DNA from: Marchantia polymorpha subsp. ruderalis
Lineage: Eukaryota; Streptophyta; Marchantiopsida; Marchantiales; Marchantiaceae
Direction of reading: 5' to 3'
DNA length: 64,000 nt
NCBI GenBank assembly: GCA_037833965.1
Contig: AP031358.1
Coordinates: 814,001 to 878,000, forward strand
Below the pieces are notes generated by a model. It made no database searches. It was not told the DNA's origin and saw nothing but the letters and a program-made list of their open reading frames with translations. Each line of letters opens with the position of its first letter. Positions within the stretch are counted from its first letter, which is position 1. The translations under genes were made by a program, and so were the position numbers. Below, in pieces: positions 1 to 11,000 of the stretch.

Positions 1-704
1 GGGTCTCTTCTTTCTGACTCTGAGTTGTGGTAGAAGTAGTCGATATGGTGAATGTTGGTGTTGTAGACTCCTCCACAGAGAACATGCCTGCAGTAGATTG
101 CTGACTTAAAGTAGGCTGCCCTGTCGATGTTTGTTGACATGCAGGTGTGTGGCTGGGTGAGCCGTTCCCGCTGTGTCGTGCCGCTGGCGCCGAAGGCGCA
201 AATCGCGGCGCGTTATACGCTGGAGGGTCTGGTCCCGAAGGCCCTTGACCCAAAGTCGGATCTTCCGCCGGCTCCTTCCCCTTCCTACGTTGTATCGGGG
301 GTGAATCCTGCCTACTCATAGGCGGCCGCCTGTGCGTAGGCGAACTTTCTCTGCCTACGCGTAGGCGGAGGTCCACGTCCGCTTGAGGTTGCCTATCCGC
401 TGGAAATCGCACTGTGCGTAGGCGGAACACTCGTCCGCATCGCACGTGGTAACTCCGGAGGCCCTTGGCCCGAAGGCCGACTCTCGTCCGTCGGAGGTGT
501 AGAGTGGTCCGCCGCTCCTGCGGACGTCCGCGCTCTCTCGATCCTCTCCGGTGACGCACTTCCTTTCTCCGTGGCGATCGTCGCCGTGTCCGCGCTGCTG
601 GTTGGTAACACACGCCTGCGCGCTTTCTGCTTCGGCCGGCTGCACACTTCGTGCAGTGGCCGCTGTCGTATGGGAGCAGTGGTTTCTCGATGCTGCTCCT
701 CCTC
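1..704. repeat. GC-rich motif-dense repeat, left portion
   Basis: No convincing gene lies here. The stretch carries CGAAGGCG at 191 and CGTAGGCG at 335, 360 and 417, including the self-complementary CCTACGCGTAGG near 354. The same two motifs recur through 1900-2760, so this looks like one repeat family whose short motifs flank the gene at 705-1496. Several open frames exist here on both strands but have no protein-like composition. Family unknown; the element appears to continue beyond the left edge of the window. Confidence 0.5.
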
Positions 705-1496
705 TTACTCCTCTCTCCATCGTCGCTTCCGCGGCACTCTTGCTGCGGGTGTGCTTCTTCCCTCGTCCCGCCGTGTCGGCAGAGTAGAAGCTGGTGAATC
801 CTCTGCATCGGTGTCGACCTCGTTATCCCGCACATACTTCCCGGGATGGTCGACGGATAATGGCGGAAAGCGAGCGAGCTCCGCCGTGGTCAGACAGTTC
901 CTCTGCCGATAGAAGTTTATCAAGAAAGGGGAGAGGTGATTGAGAGTTCCCCCCTTCTCCTCGAATGCGTGATGTCGCATCACTCTGTGCAGGATGCTCG
1001 CCCAGTGAACTGGAGCTCCGGCCAAGATGAGCTCCACAAAAGAAACCTGCCACAAGGTGATGTACGAGGTGCGGTGTGGCTGCAACAATTGCAGCAGCGC
1101 TGCCGCTAAAGTTCGGCGAAAGCGATCTTTGTAGTCGCGGGTCTTGTACCCATTCTTGGTAGACCTCTCCCGTTTGAACAATTCCACAAATTGCGCCTCG
1201 TCCTGCTTCGACAACTTGATGCTCTCACTATCAAAGAGGAGGTACCCGTCGATGCCGGCACACCTCCCCAATGCCTGCGCCCAATCCTGGACGGTCCACC
1301 GATCTACATGCGGACGCAATCCGCGCGTAGGTGGTCGCTGTGGCTCCAGCCATTCGCGCACCATGTCCACATAAATGTAATTCCATCCCCACAGCAGGAA
1401 ATCAAGCTTTCTTGCAATCAGCCGCTCCTCGAAGGCACGCAACCCGTTCTGTGGAAGCCGGAGCGGCAGCATCCGCAGCCTGTTCAGTTTTGACAT
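705..1496 (-). CDS. Uncharacterised repeat-associated protein, 263 aa
   Basis: The first ATG of the open frame is at 1496; the frame stays open without an ATG back to 1658, so an upstream exon or a start outside this exon is possible. From that ATG the protein begins with a basic Leu-rich segment (LNRLRMLPLRLPQNG) followed by an aromatic block (DFLLWGWNYIYVDMV). The middle has RWTVQDWAQALGRCAG and a Tyr/Arg-rich KNGYKTRDYKDRFRR, then HWASILHRVMRHHAF and SPFLINFYR, and the C-terminus is acidic then Arg-rich. The layout recalls the plant-mobile or 'putative plant transposon protein' type of domain found in repeat-associated genes, and I recall similar families in liverworts; both are recollection only. 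The gene sits inside motif-dense repeat DNA, so it is probably carried by a mobile element. Function unknown. Confidence 0.5.
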   Translation of the reverse strand: MSKLNRLRMLPLRLPQNGLRAFEERLIARKLDFLLWGWNYIYVDMVREWLEPQRPPTRGLRPHVDRWTVQDWAQALGRCAGIDGYLLFDSESIKLSKQDEAQFVELFKRERSTKNGYKTRDYKDRFRRTLAAALLQLLQPHRTSYITLWQVSFVELILAGAPVHWASILHRVMRHHAFEEKGGTLNHLSPFLINFYRQRNCLTTAELARFPPLSVDHPGKYVRDNEVDTDAEDSPASTLPTRRDEGRSTPAARVPRKRRWREE

Positions 1497-1658
1497 TGCG
1501 TTCTTGAAATTAGCTTGCTCGCTAACTCTCTCTCTGCTCCGCTCGAGCTTCTTGCTCCCTCTGCAAACTCTAATCTCCCTCAATTCCAAATCGCGCGCAC
1601 TCAATTCTCTCTCAGTCAACAAGTAATCCTCCGCGCGGCGATGTTCTAGAATGTTCAA

Positions 1659-2991
1659 CAGCTAGCAGGTGGACGCGCGCAGCTCGCACTAGAAAATGAA
1701 ATCGCGAATTCAAGAATGCGGCGTCCTCCGTCTCCTGGTCGAAGGTCATGGTCGGCTCTCGGTCGTGAGGGTCGAATCACTTGATGGCCGCGCCGGCTCC
1801 GCGCTATAACGGCCTCCTCTCTCACGCGCGGCTTCACGCTCCGTCGACGCCGACTTAACTCACACGCTCGAATTGGCAAATTTGAACTCCGCTAGCGTAC
1901 TACGCAGCGGACATGGGTGCGCAGCGCCGAAGGCGGATTTCTCGCCTTGCGCGCTTCACTCGTTCGTACCACTCTTCGGCCAATCCCCCTCCGCCGAAGG
2001 CGATCGTCCGCGCATCGGACAAAAGTTGAACTCCCTTCTGCGTAGGCGGAATCCCCGGCGGAATCTCCGCCGGCGCGGAACTTCATCTGCTTGTGCGTAG
2101 GCGCTCGCTTACGCGTAGGCAAATTCCGTCCGCGCTGCTGCGCTGGCGCCGAAGGCGTTGACCGCGGTCAACAGGCTCCGTCCAGTCTGTCCCTTCCTCG
2201 CCTCTCCGTCGGCGCTCTTGTCGCCGTCACTCCGTCCGACCGAAGGCGCATCCATCCGTTCCGTCCGTACAGTTCGTACGGTCCGTACGGATTTTACTAC
2301 TCCGGTGGATCCTCGCCCGTCCGTGCTGCTGCGCTGGCGCGGAAGGCGCCGTACAATTTCTAACCCCGAAGGCGCATTTCTAGGGCCGAAGGCGGATTTC
2401 CCGCCGACGCCGAAGCGCCTGTGCGTAGGCGAACTTTGCTCGTCCGCCTGGGCAGAGGTTTCCTCGCCTACGAGTAGACGACATTCACGGCGGACATCGC
2501 ACCGACGTCAAACCCTATTTCGCCTACGCGTATGCGAACTGCCTTCGGCCGCGCATAAGACAAACTTTCCTCGCCTACTCGTAGGCGAGAAGCTGAGTAT
2601 CTTGCGACCTTCACAACTCCCGGAGTCCTCATCCGTCTGTGGCGTTCTTAGGCTCGTTAGAATAAGAGCGTCGAGCTCTTTCCAACGAGACCCTAACCAA
2701 GTCGAGGCGTTTGGGAATTGACCAACTTCTGAAGGATTCCTCTAGCGCCGAAGGCGGATTTTGCGCCTTGCGCCGAAGGGGTTATTCCTTCAGAGCCCGC
2801 ATGTAGGGTGGTGTCCGTCCCCGACGTTGCACCCAACTCCTGGATTCTACGAGTTCTTTCGAGAATCTTTGCGATCTTCCGATTTCACTCTGTTTTGATG
2901 CACCGAAGGCTATTTACACTGCTACCGCGGTACAGTTTTCCAAAAATGTTTTAATTTCCTCAGAAATACCAAAAGTGGGGTACCACATTTT
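1659..2991. repeat. Motif-dense repeat upstream of the 705-1496 gene
   Basis: CGAAGGCG occurs at 1928, 1994, 2150, 2241, 2367, 2387 and 2749, and CGTAGGCG at 2041, 2096, 2424 and 2580, with a truncated form at 2114. Copies are often followed by GGATTT or GAACTTT and tend to pair as inverted copies (for example CCTACTCGTAGG near 2574). The spacing is irregular, so this is not a simple tandem array. It resembles the subterminal motif clusters of some DNA transposons, but I see no transposase or terminal inverted repeat inside the window. It ends sharply at about 2992, where LINE sequence begins. Confidence 0.5.
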
Positions 2992-3217
2992 CACTCTCCT
3001 CCTGCTTCTTCAGCGTGTTATCCCTTGTGATTACCAAAGTTACTTGTCTAAGCATATTCAAGGTTTCCTCCATATCCAAATCCTTGTCCGTTTCAGGATC
3101 TGCTTGTGTGTCTTCGAGGGCCTCATCATCCGTGAAGTTGTCCTCGGGGTCGACGTTGCTAGTTTCATCTTCAGAGGAGTCGAGAGAATCCTCTATGGTG
3201 GCCTTACTTCTGTTCAT
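2960..3217 (-). pseudogene. Truncated LINE ORF1 N-terminal segment
   Basis: The 85-residue reading frame matches residues of about 78-148 of the ORF1 at 26254-28461. Shared blocks include DSSEDETS and ETLNMLRQVTLVITRD against NTLNMLRQVSLVITRD. Similarity stops after the SENV residues, at about 2992, and the remaining codons come from the neighbouring repeat. The acidic Ser/Asp/Glu tract is kept, but the DUF4283-like core and the zinc knuckle are absent, so no functional ORF1 product is expected. Confidence 0.75.
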
Positions 3218-5364
3218 GCTTCTGGGTCCCTCGCTGGTTGGCGCCCGCTACGTTTGGCTTTCAAGAGGTACTTCCCGTGGGGGGAGCACCTGATCGATTT
3301 CGTCTCCTGAGGCACCACCTGTTGGAGCCAGTGGGACGTTGGTCAGTAGCCCCAATCCTAGCTAAGGGTGGTTTCGTTCTGCCTCCATTTTCCGAGTGCC
3401 GAAGATGCTCCCTTCTGCTAGCTTTCCAGGGGCAACCTATTTTGCAGGTTGCGCCCCTGCACTCTGTGTACTATGTGAGATGTTGCGCTATCTTGATGCT
3501 TAGATGTTGTTTGTGTTGTTGCGTCATAAGGTCGGTGGGAACGGCTCGAGTCGCAGCTCCCAGTGTGGTGTATGTTGCAGGTGCAGGTCCGCAGATCTCA
3601 GCTTATGACGTGGCTATGGATACTGTGCCCGCTCCTGACCTAATTAGCCCCTTTTGCCTAGACCTAATGCGCTGAGTAGAAATCGCTCACCGAGGGCGAA
3701 TTTCACCGCCCTGACGACTACAGCGGGACGTGACAGAGTTTCACCCAAGGGCGAATTCTTGGCAACGGCCCCGTTTCTAAAGTTTTGACCTAACTAACCT
3801 CCTTTGCCTAGACCTATTGCGCCTTGGCGCGAAACCGCCCCAGAGGCCGACTTTCAACTCTTAGACTGCACCGACAGGTCACGGCAGAGCTTCACCCCGA
3901 GGTGAGTGCCTCTCTACGAGCTCCATTGTCAGATCTTTGTTTCCGATTTTGACCTAACTAACCACAGTTGCCTAGATCTTTGTGCGCTAGACTAAGAAAC
4001 ACCCTCAACTGACGAGTTTACCTCTTAGCTTTCTAACGGTGAACATTCCGCAGCAGCCGTGCGAGCGTACCATCTCCGCACGGCGCTACTGCATGTTTTA
4101 ATGATGCGTTACGAACACGCCTGGACCTCTAGCGCTAGGGTTGATCGAGCCCTAATTTCACTTGTTCAACGTCCTGAGCGTTCCTGTTCGTTGCACGCGC
4201 CCTTCGATTTCCTGACCGTGCGACCGCTTGTGTTGCCGTGCGTGCTAACCTTCGACGGGCTGCATCACTGGGTGTTTTTTTGATGCTGGACGGAAGCGCC
4301 TGGACCTCTTGCGCTAGGGTTCGGTTGAACCCTAATTGCACCTTTCAGCGCCTGAGCGTTCGTTTTGTCGTGCATGCCCTTCGACTTCCTACCCGTCTGC
4401 TCGTTGCTGCTGCCGTGCGAGCTTGTCTTCTGCGCACAGCACCGCTGCGCGCTTCGTCGTTGTGACCTGCAGACGCCTCGACGAATTAGGGTTAACCCTA
4501 ATTCGGCTCTGAGGGCTGCGTTTGCCCCGCCTTCGCCGACTGTTTGCTCGCGCCAGCCGCCGGTAGCAGTAGTGCCTCCATGTTGTCGAAAATGTCGCTG
4601 TGTTCTTCCAATGTCTTCGAGTATCGATGTCGCTGCCGCCTTCTCGTCGCCGCTGTTGTCGTAGATTCTGTTGACCGATTTATGTTGGTGTGATTTTCTT
4701 GCGTTGATGTTGTCGATGTTGCCCTGTCTACTTCGCCGCTATCGTGTTTGTTCGCCTCTACATGTCGTGTTTGTCGCCGCCGCTTGCTCGCCGCACTGAC
4801 TGTCGTTGCATCTGCCGACCAAATATTGTCGCTAAGCTCTCCTGCAGCTGTTGAATGGAGATACCGCCTAGACCCTCAGCATATTGTGTCATCGATGCAT
4901 GTGTCAAAGTCTTGAGAATCGGTGTCGGTGTCAACTGTTTGGAAAAGAACCATTGTAAGTGTGTTGATGGTGTGTGACGTGACGCTTGGAGCTCTGCTCC
5001 CACTGCCGCTCCTGTTCACTCGAAATCGGTGTGCTGCTTCTACCACGTTACGTTGCCAACTTCATCGCGTTACACAGGTTCTCACTTGCTCAATTCGTTC
5101 CCGCTGTCGAACCTTGAAACCCTAACACGTTATCATCGTCGCCTCCAGTGACTGCTGCCAACCGCGCCAGAATGTGTGCTTGCTCTACTCGTCTGCTCGT
5201 GCCCAGTCGGTCTCGCTACACCCATACTCTCCCAGAATTCTTGAGTTGCCCTCAGAATCGAAATCCCTGAGGAGTTTCTCTAGTTTCCCTTGTTCCTTGA
5301 GGTGTCCTGCCATGCCCCCAGTCACCGCGTTTCGCGGAGCTGTTTCTAGGGTTGAGCCTGCATT
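2992..5364 (-). mobile_element. LINE copy C: 5' UTR array and start of ORF1 only
   Basis: This fragment contains the first part of the LINE ORF1 (read from 3217 downwards) and upstream of it a 5' UTR matching that of the nearly intact LINE at 19250-30802. The 5' end coincides with that copy: both finish in GTTTCTAGGGTTGA plus CTGCAT immediately before a terminal block (5365 here, 30803 there). This gives two independent sightings of one 5' end. The body is missing left of 2992, where an unrelated repeat starts. The fragment is therefore either interrupted by that repeat or cut off by rearrangement. Confidence 0.65.
3640..4660 (-). repeat. LINE copy C 5' UTR telobox monomer array
   Basis: At least six diverged units can be anchored on the core [A/T][C/T]GCCT[A/G]GACC, at 3655, 3805, 3969, 4117, 4295 and 4473 (the last as ACGCCTCG), giving spacings of about 150-178 bp. 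The core is usually followed by a TTGCGC element and then TAGGGTT...AACCCTAAT. The unit near 4473 carries the palindrome ATTAGGGTTAACCCTAAT. The same units form the 5' UTR of the intact LINE (28854-30100). They resemble promoter monomers such as those of mouse L1, but here they contain teloboxes. Confidence 0.6.
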
Positions 5365-5440
5365 GCATGGCTTAATCTTGGTGATAGCCGCAGAGAGCGG
5401 ACGAATCAATTTTCTGCGTTCAGAGACGCTGTAAAAAATA
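5365..5440 (-). repeat. Terminal block a: 3' end of LINE copy 1 with two hairpins
   Basis: This copy has a relaxed form of the terminal motif (TGGCTTAATCTTGGTGAT instead of GGGAACAAGCAATCTTTTGG). Two hairpins follow: CCGC-AGAGA-GCGG at 5388-5400 and GCGT-TCAGAG-ACGC at 5416-5429. The homologous blocks at 16186, 19250 and 30803 have different stem sequences at the same two places, so pairing rather than sequence is kept. On the minus strand, the sense of the LINEs, this is the extreme 3' end and directly abuts the 5' end of LINE copy C. Confidence 0.6.
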
Positions 5441-5960
5441 GAGAATACAAGATGACACCCACCGCACGGCCTACAAGGCAGACCAGCGAGGTGAGGAGTT
5501 ACGGTGCACAAACACAGCACTGTGCAAGCTGACGACACAACAAGCGCACTGGGATCCCGGCCACCTGGTAGCATACTCCACCACCTGGAAGCCCCAGCTC
5601 GCCCTCATCATCCATTGGAACCTGCAGAAAAGACAAACGAAAGGACCACGTGTCTGCCCCCGAATGTGGGTCCACGTCCCCACATCGAAGCACACCACCC
5701 GTTAACACATGGTTAAGCACCAGGTATAAAGGAAGAGGGAAGTGAGGAAATTGGAGCATGGCACAGCCTGATTAGTAGCCCCGTGCTGAGTTGTCGGTGT
5801 TGGATTCCTGGCTTATGTGCATCCGGTTATGTCATCATTGGTGCCCTAGTTCCACCCGCTGAGAGTGAGCCAGGACGACCCCGTCCACTGTGTTGCTGCG
5901 TTAACTACCTGAATGTCTCTTCAGGGAGGGGTCCAGATGCCCTTCCCAGATCGACGGATC
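5440..5960. repeat. Common 3'-proximal UTR segment
   Basis: The segment is shared with 19330-19640 and more weakly with 16320-16600. Shared landmarks are a CCACGTCCCCA or CACGTCCCCA block (near 5670, 19570 and 16530) and GAAGAGGGAAGTGAGG (near 5735 and 19625). A TATAAAG-like string lies at about 5725, but it is not preserved as a TATA box in the copy near 19600, so I do not call a promoter. No gene seen. Confidence 0.5.
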
Positions 5961-6560
5961 GCGAAAAATCACGGCGCGTTTATTGCGCCTCGCCACTCGA
6001 CTCCAAAACCTAACCCTAATCCGTGTTTCCCGTGTTTGGTGCTCATAACCCTAAAACGTTGTCCGTGTTTAAGGTTGTCTTGTCGCAACGGTTAGTCCTG
6101 TCGTTGACCGGACAGGGCGCAGTTCCGACCACTGTTACCCCCGAAAATCACGGCGCGTTTATTACGCCTTGCCACTCGACTCCAAAAACTAATCCGTGAT
6201 TCCTGAGTTTGGTGTTAATAACCCTAAAACACGGTCCGTGTTTTAGATTTGTCCTGTCGCAACGGTTTGTCCTGTCGTTGACCGAACAGGACGCAGTTCC
6301 TACACTGTACCCCCCCCAAAATCACGGCGCGTTTATTGCGCCTAGCCCCTTGTCTCCAAACTGTAACCCTAATCCGTGTTCCCCGTGTTTGGCGCTAATA
6401 GCCCTAAAACTCGGTCCGAGTTTTCCGCCCTATTTTTGCGCTCCCTTGTGCGCGGAGGTTTGTCCTGTTGTTGACCGGACAGGACGTAGTGCCGACCACT
6501 GTACCCCCGTTTCCCGGAGCATGTTTTTCTCCCTTCGATTCGGCTCTTAGTAACCCTAAA
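5960..6560. repeat. Approx. 177-bp tandem monomers in the LINE 3' UTR
   Basis: Units begin at ATCACGGCGCG (5968, 6147 and 6321, spacings 179 and 174), with a fourth, diverged unit near 6507. Each unit has a GGCGC-(7 nt)-GCGCC hairpin, then CCTAATCCGTG, then a telobox (AACCCTAAAA), and then GTCGTTGACCG[G/A]ACAGG. The array sits in the 3' UTR of LINE copy 1. A related but more diverged set of units lies at 20160-21110 in the intact LINE. Confidence 0.75.
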
Positions 6561-8000
6561 ATCCAGCCGCCGGACTCTTGGGCTAGTTTTGAGACGTCTC
6601 CATTTGGTTACGCTGCGGGCTTCTTCCCGTACTGCGTGCCTCTTATGGCGGAGGCTAGCAGGTCCTTCCCATGTCGGGGGAGTTGCCCAGTTCGCAGCGA
6701 TTTAGTAGCTCCACTCAGGTGGCGCCAACCCTAACCCTACCCTATGAGGGCAGTCTGTTGCAGGTTGCCCTCGGTCTAGGATATCCGCCCCGTGGTTCGT
6801 GCTTCTGTTTGTGCTATGGTGTCTTGTCCATGTCCGGCCACCGCACACTCCCGACCACTGTGACCCCGTTTTCTTGGCGCATATTCCTCTCCCTTTATTT
6901 GGCGCTAGCAACCCTAGAGGTCAGCCAGCCGTGTTTTACGCTCTCTTTTGTTAGCTCCTCACCTGTCGGATGATCTGTTTTGTCCTGAGGTGCCACCGGC
7001 GTCTCTCGAGCTACTTAGGTGGAGGACCGAGAAAGCAGCGCCCTATCAGCTCCCTTCCACCTGGCGCCACGAAACCCTAACCCTAACCCTAAAGTTGCGC
7101 AGACCTGAGCTCCATGTTCCATCAACTCTGCTGCCGCCGCGTCCCCTGCAGACGTGTTCCCTTGGGATTGCTTCCCCTGTGGACGCTGCGATGTGGCCCC
7201 TACCTTATCCTACCTGGGGGGCCGATCCGCGAATCCCCTTGCCGGATCCTGATTTGTCCCTGCGGATGGCAGGAGATGTCGGCCCCCCCCCCCTAGGTGC
7301 GCGTAATCTCGTGGGGTGCTCCATTTGCCTACTGCACTTCTGCCCGCGTGTGCTCGGCGGAGCTTGTTCCCGCAGACTGTTCGTGCTTGTCCGCGGTGGG
7401 TGCAAGCTGCACAACGTTCGTGCTTTGCCTCGTTTTCCACTGTTTCTACAGGGACCGAAGATGTGCCACTATTTGCTGCTGTTGAGAGTACTTGGGGTTG
7501 CAGGCGACGATCTCTATTGGCTGTTGCTGCTCGCGCAGTTGGATGTACGCCGTTTTCTGTCCGCTTGGCAGCACCGACACCTAGTCCTTCGTTACTTTCG
7601 TGCTCGTGATTCTGCCCCGTTGTTATGCTACTCGCACGCCTTGTCTGAGTCTCCAACCTGATCTCGCCCGCAGCCTGACGATGTTCTCTGCGCATACTGT
7701 CCGCAAGCTGACGTTTCGGCTGATTCACGCTTCATCTTTCCCACCTTGACAGGTAGCTATTCCTCCAATGGTATACTGTCGTGGCTCCATTCAAGTTGAA
7801 CGGTGATCTACAGTGTCATCATCCTGACTGGAGAATGTTAGCACCTGTCCGTGCTAGGCCCGAATTCAGTGCCCAGGTCTTACAGCCCTGCCCGATTTCC
7901 TCACTGCCCTGTTCCTGCATACCGTGTTAGCGTGTGGTGTACCTAGCAGACACTTAGCCTTTTATCGCTTTCCTGCAGTTCCAAAATAACTTCTGGTATG
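6560..8000. repeat. LINE copy 1 3' UTR, diverged monomers and telomere-like runs
   Basis: Telobox-containing sequence continues, with an exact three-unit CCCTAA run at about 7072-7093 and a shorter one near 6728. From about 7190 the sequence aligns with 21340 onward (shared GATGTGG/CGTGGCCCCT and GGCAG[G/A]AGATGTCGG). It then runs to the ORF2 stop with shared CTCACT[G/T]CCCTGTTCCTGCA near 7900 and 22085. Long open frames on the plus strand here (for example 6948-7661) are chance products of GC-rich DNA. Confidence 0.55.
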
Positions 8001-11000
8001 CTATGGTTCCCCCATCCCTCTAGTGAGGGGTGGAGCTTCGTTCAGTCCGATCGCTGCTCTCTCCGTGCAGAGAGCTTCCGATCCTCCTTCTGAACCTTCC
8101 GTTCTAGCCAACGTGTTTTTCAGCCAGCGTTCGATTCTAGTGACTATAGAAATGGCAATTGCATTCTGCAGGATACTAGCTATTTCCAACCATTGTCTCT
8201 GCGGGGGATCAGCACTTGATTCCCTCCACTGAGAGATTGCTTTGTCTATCGTGTTCCGAGTCCTGCCATGCACACTAACTGACGCAGTAACGTCTATGAA
8301 TACCTTCTGGTTCCGACTGAGCCAGAGGTGTCTACATATCTCAGTCGTCAACATCCACTGTGCAGCAAAGTGACTATTTTTCTGTTGGGCTAGGCCGAGT
8401 TCAATCAAGTGAAGAAGGAAGGTGGCCTTACCAAAGATCGACTGTTCCTTCGTGGTGTGTCCCCATCTAAGGTTGGTTGTTGCTCTCCATACCTGCTTCG
8501 CGAAGGGGCAGTCAAAGAGAATGTGGGGTACCGTTTCAATCATAGCGCACCCTCTGGGGCACCTCCCATCACCATGCCCCATCTTCGACGCTCTCTCGTT
8601 GGAGTACAGGGCTTGCTGCATCACACGCCACACAAACAGCTTATCCCTGTTTACGTTTCTGTTGCTCCAAAGAGCTGTGAACAGTTTCACCCACTCCTCC
8701 TCCGATTTCTAGATATTCCATTTCCTGTTCAGGTGTATACTGAGTGAGGTGGCCTACGATTTACCCCTGTACCAATTGCGCGCAGCATCTGTGAAGTTGC
8801 CCTTGATAAGCTTGTCCCGTATTTTCCAGCCAGCACTAAGCCGGAGGGGGGTGTTACATAATCCTGTCGCCAGGGTGATTCTATGCAAGAACTCATGCAG
8901 TAGCGAGCCTTCAGCCCTTCTCTGCTCATTATGGCGGCCCCTCACAAAGTTGCGCTTTAGCATCTCCTTCTGTCTCCACAGCGTTTCAATTTGGGTGACT
9001 TTCAGCTCACGAAGTCCCGCCATGATCTGCTTCGTGGCTGCTTCTCCTTCCTGGCGATTGTTTACCACCAAGCTAACTACATCTCGCAGCGTTATATACC
9101 GGGGGATGGCCACACCCTTTGGATCCCAGGTAATTACCCCATGTATAGCCTTCCAGCTTGTCATTATTGACTTTGCTATGTCTGTACCTGCCAGGTGCAG
9201 GGGCTGTCTAGTCAGGATTAAGTCTGAGAGACTATAGTGTCTCCGAACAATATCTCTGTGGTGCTTCGCCCTTCCCTGCCTCACCAGGTCTGAGAGCGCA
9301 AAACCCCACGTGCCTGCTTCCTCGTCAATGATTGAGCCTATCCACTTGCCCATAAGTGAGGAATTCGTGTCTGTTAAGCTCCTGATGCCTAGACCTCCTT
9401 GCGCCTTAGGTCTGCCGACTAAATTCCATCGCACAAGCGAGCGTTTTGCTGTGCCCTCCTTGTTGTAACCCCACAAGAAGTGCCGATAGAACTGTTCGAC
9501 TTTCCTGCATGTAGTAGCTGACAGCCTGATAATTGACGTGTAGAAAGTCGGCTGGGCCTGTAAAACTACCTGTAGGAGCACTACTCTTGCCTCAAAAGAC
9601 AGAAGTCGAAGCTCCCACCCTCCTAGTGTTTTTGAAATTTTCTGTGTACAAAATTCATCCTGCTGATGCTTGCTCACCTCGAGTCCTATTGGTGCGCCAA
9701 GATACTTGTTGATCTCCCCTCGTTGCATCAGGGCGCAGCCCGTAAGGGGGAGCTAATCAGGAGGTCGATCCATCCCCAAGAGTAGAATGGAGGATTTTGA
9801 AAGATTGAGCCTTGCTCCACTGCTCCCTTCGTACTTAGCGAGCACTACTTTGAGTTCTTGGAATGACTCAAAAGAGTCATCAATGAACACTCCCATGTCA
9901 TCAGCAAAAAGAGAGTAATCGAGTATCACCGTTTTCCCCACCTGGTACCCCCTTAGTCTTCCTGCCTGAAAGCTCAGCTTCATTTCCGCCATCAGCGGCT
10001 GTGTGGCTAGAACAAACAGTAACGGCGCCAGTGGGCATCCCTGTCTCACCCCCCTTCCCACAGGGAATCTGTAAGTCTTGGCCCCATTTATGTGCATTGC
10101 CGTAGACGCCCCCAAAGTGAGGCCCTTAACTAGCGCAGTAAACTGTTGCCCATGTCCGCACTAATCCATGGTATCCCACAGGTAATCATGTTCTACCCTG
10201 TCATATGCCTTTTCAAAGTCTAGTTTTACAAACATCTCCTTGCGTCTGTACGTTTTTGCAGCATCTTGTGCCGACCAAAGTGCAAGTACATTATCCAGCA
10301 TCTGGCGCCCTTTGATAAACCGTGTCTGCTGAGGAAACACTATTTTTTGAAGCAAAAGCTGAAGTCTACCTGCTAAGATCCTTGCTATGATCTTATAATC
10401 TGTGTTTAGCATCGTAAGTGGCCTCCAATCCTTGAGCTCCGTTTTATTTACTGTCTTCGGGATCAGCCGAATCATGCCCTCCGTGACAGTCTCAGCCAAC
10501 ACACCCTCTTCCCAAAACTTGTGCACCATGTTGACATAGAACTGTTTCATGTGCGGCCAAGTTTTCCTCAATGCTTCCGCTGAAATCCCATCCACCCTTG
10601 GTGCTTTGTTAAGAGGAAGACTCAACAGCACGTCCTCAATTTCCTTCTCAATGGGGAGTGCAGACAGCATGGTGCGCTCCGAGTTTGAAACGTGGTTCTC
10701 TACTTTATGTAGGATGTCTCGGCGCGTTTGGCGATCTTCTGCTGTAGGAGTTTGCGCAGTGTAAAGCTCTTAGTAGTATTTCCCTACAGCGCAAAGGATC
10801 TTCGACTGATCCCGAGTTTCCTCACGAGTGGATAGGCGCAACTGCAGTATTTGCGCTCGCGCCGCGTTTTGCCTGTGGATATTGAAGAAGTACTTGGTCG
10901 GCGCGTCCCCTAAGCCCAGATGTTTGACTCTCGACCACAGGCGAATCTCCACGTCCCGCTCATGCTCCCGGATTCGTTTTTCGGTTTCTAGCCAGTCGAG

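Noticed and set aside
6948-7661. 237-codon plus-strand frame
   Set aside because: It lies in the LINE 3' UTR, is not preserved in the matching part of copy 2, and has no domain.
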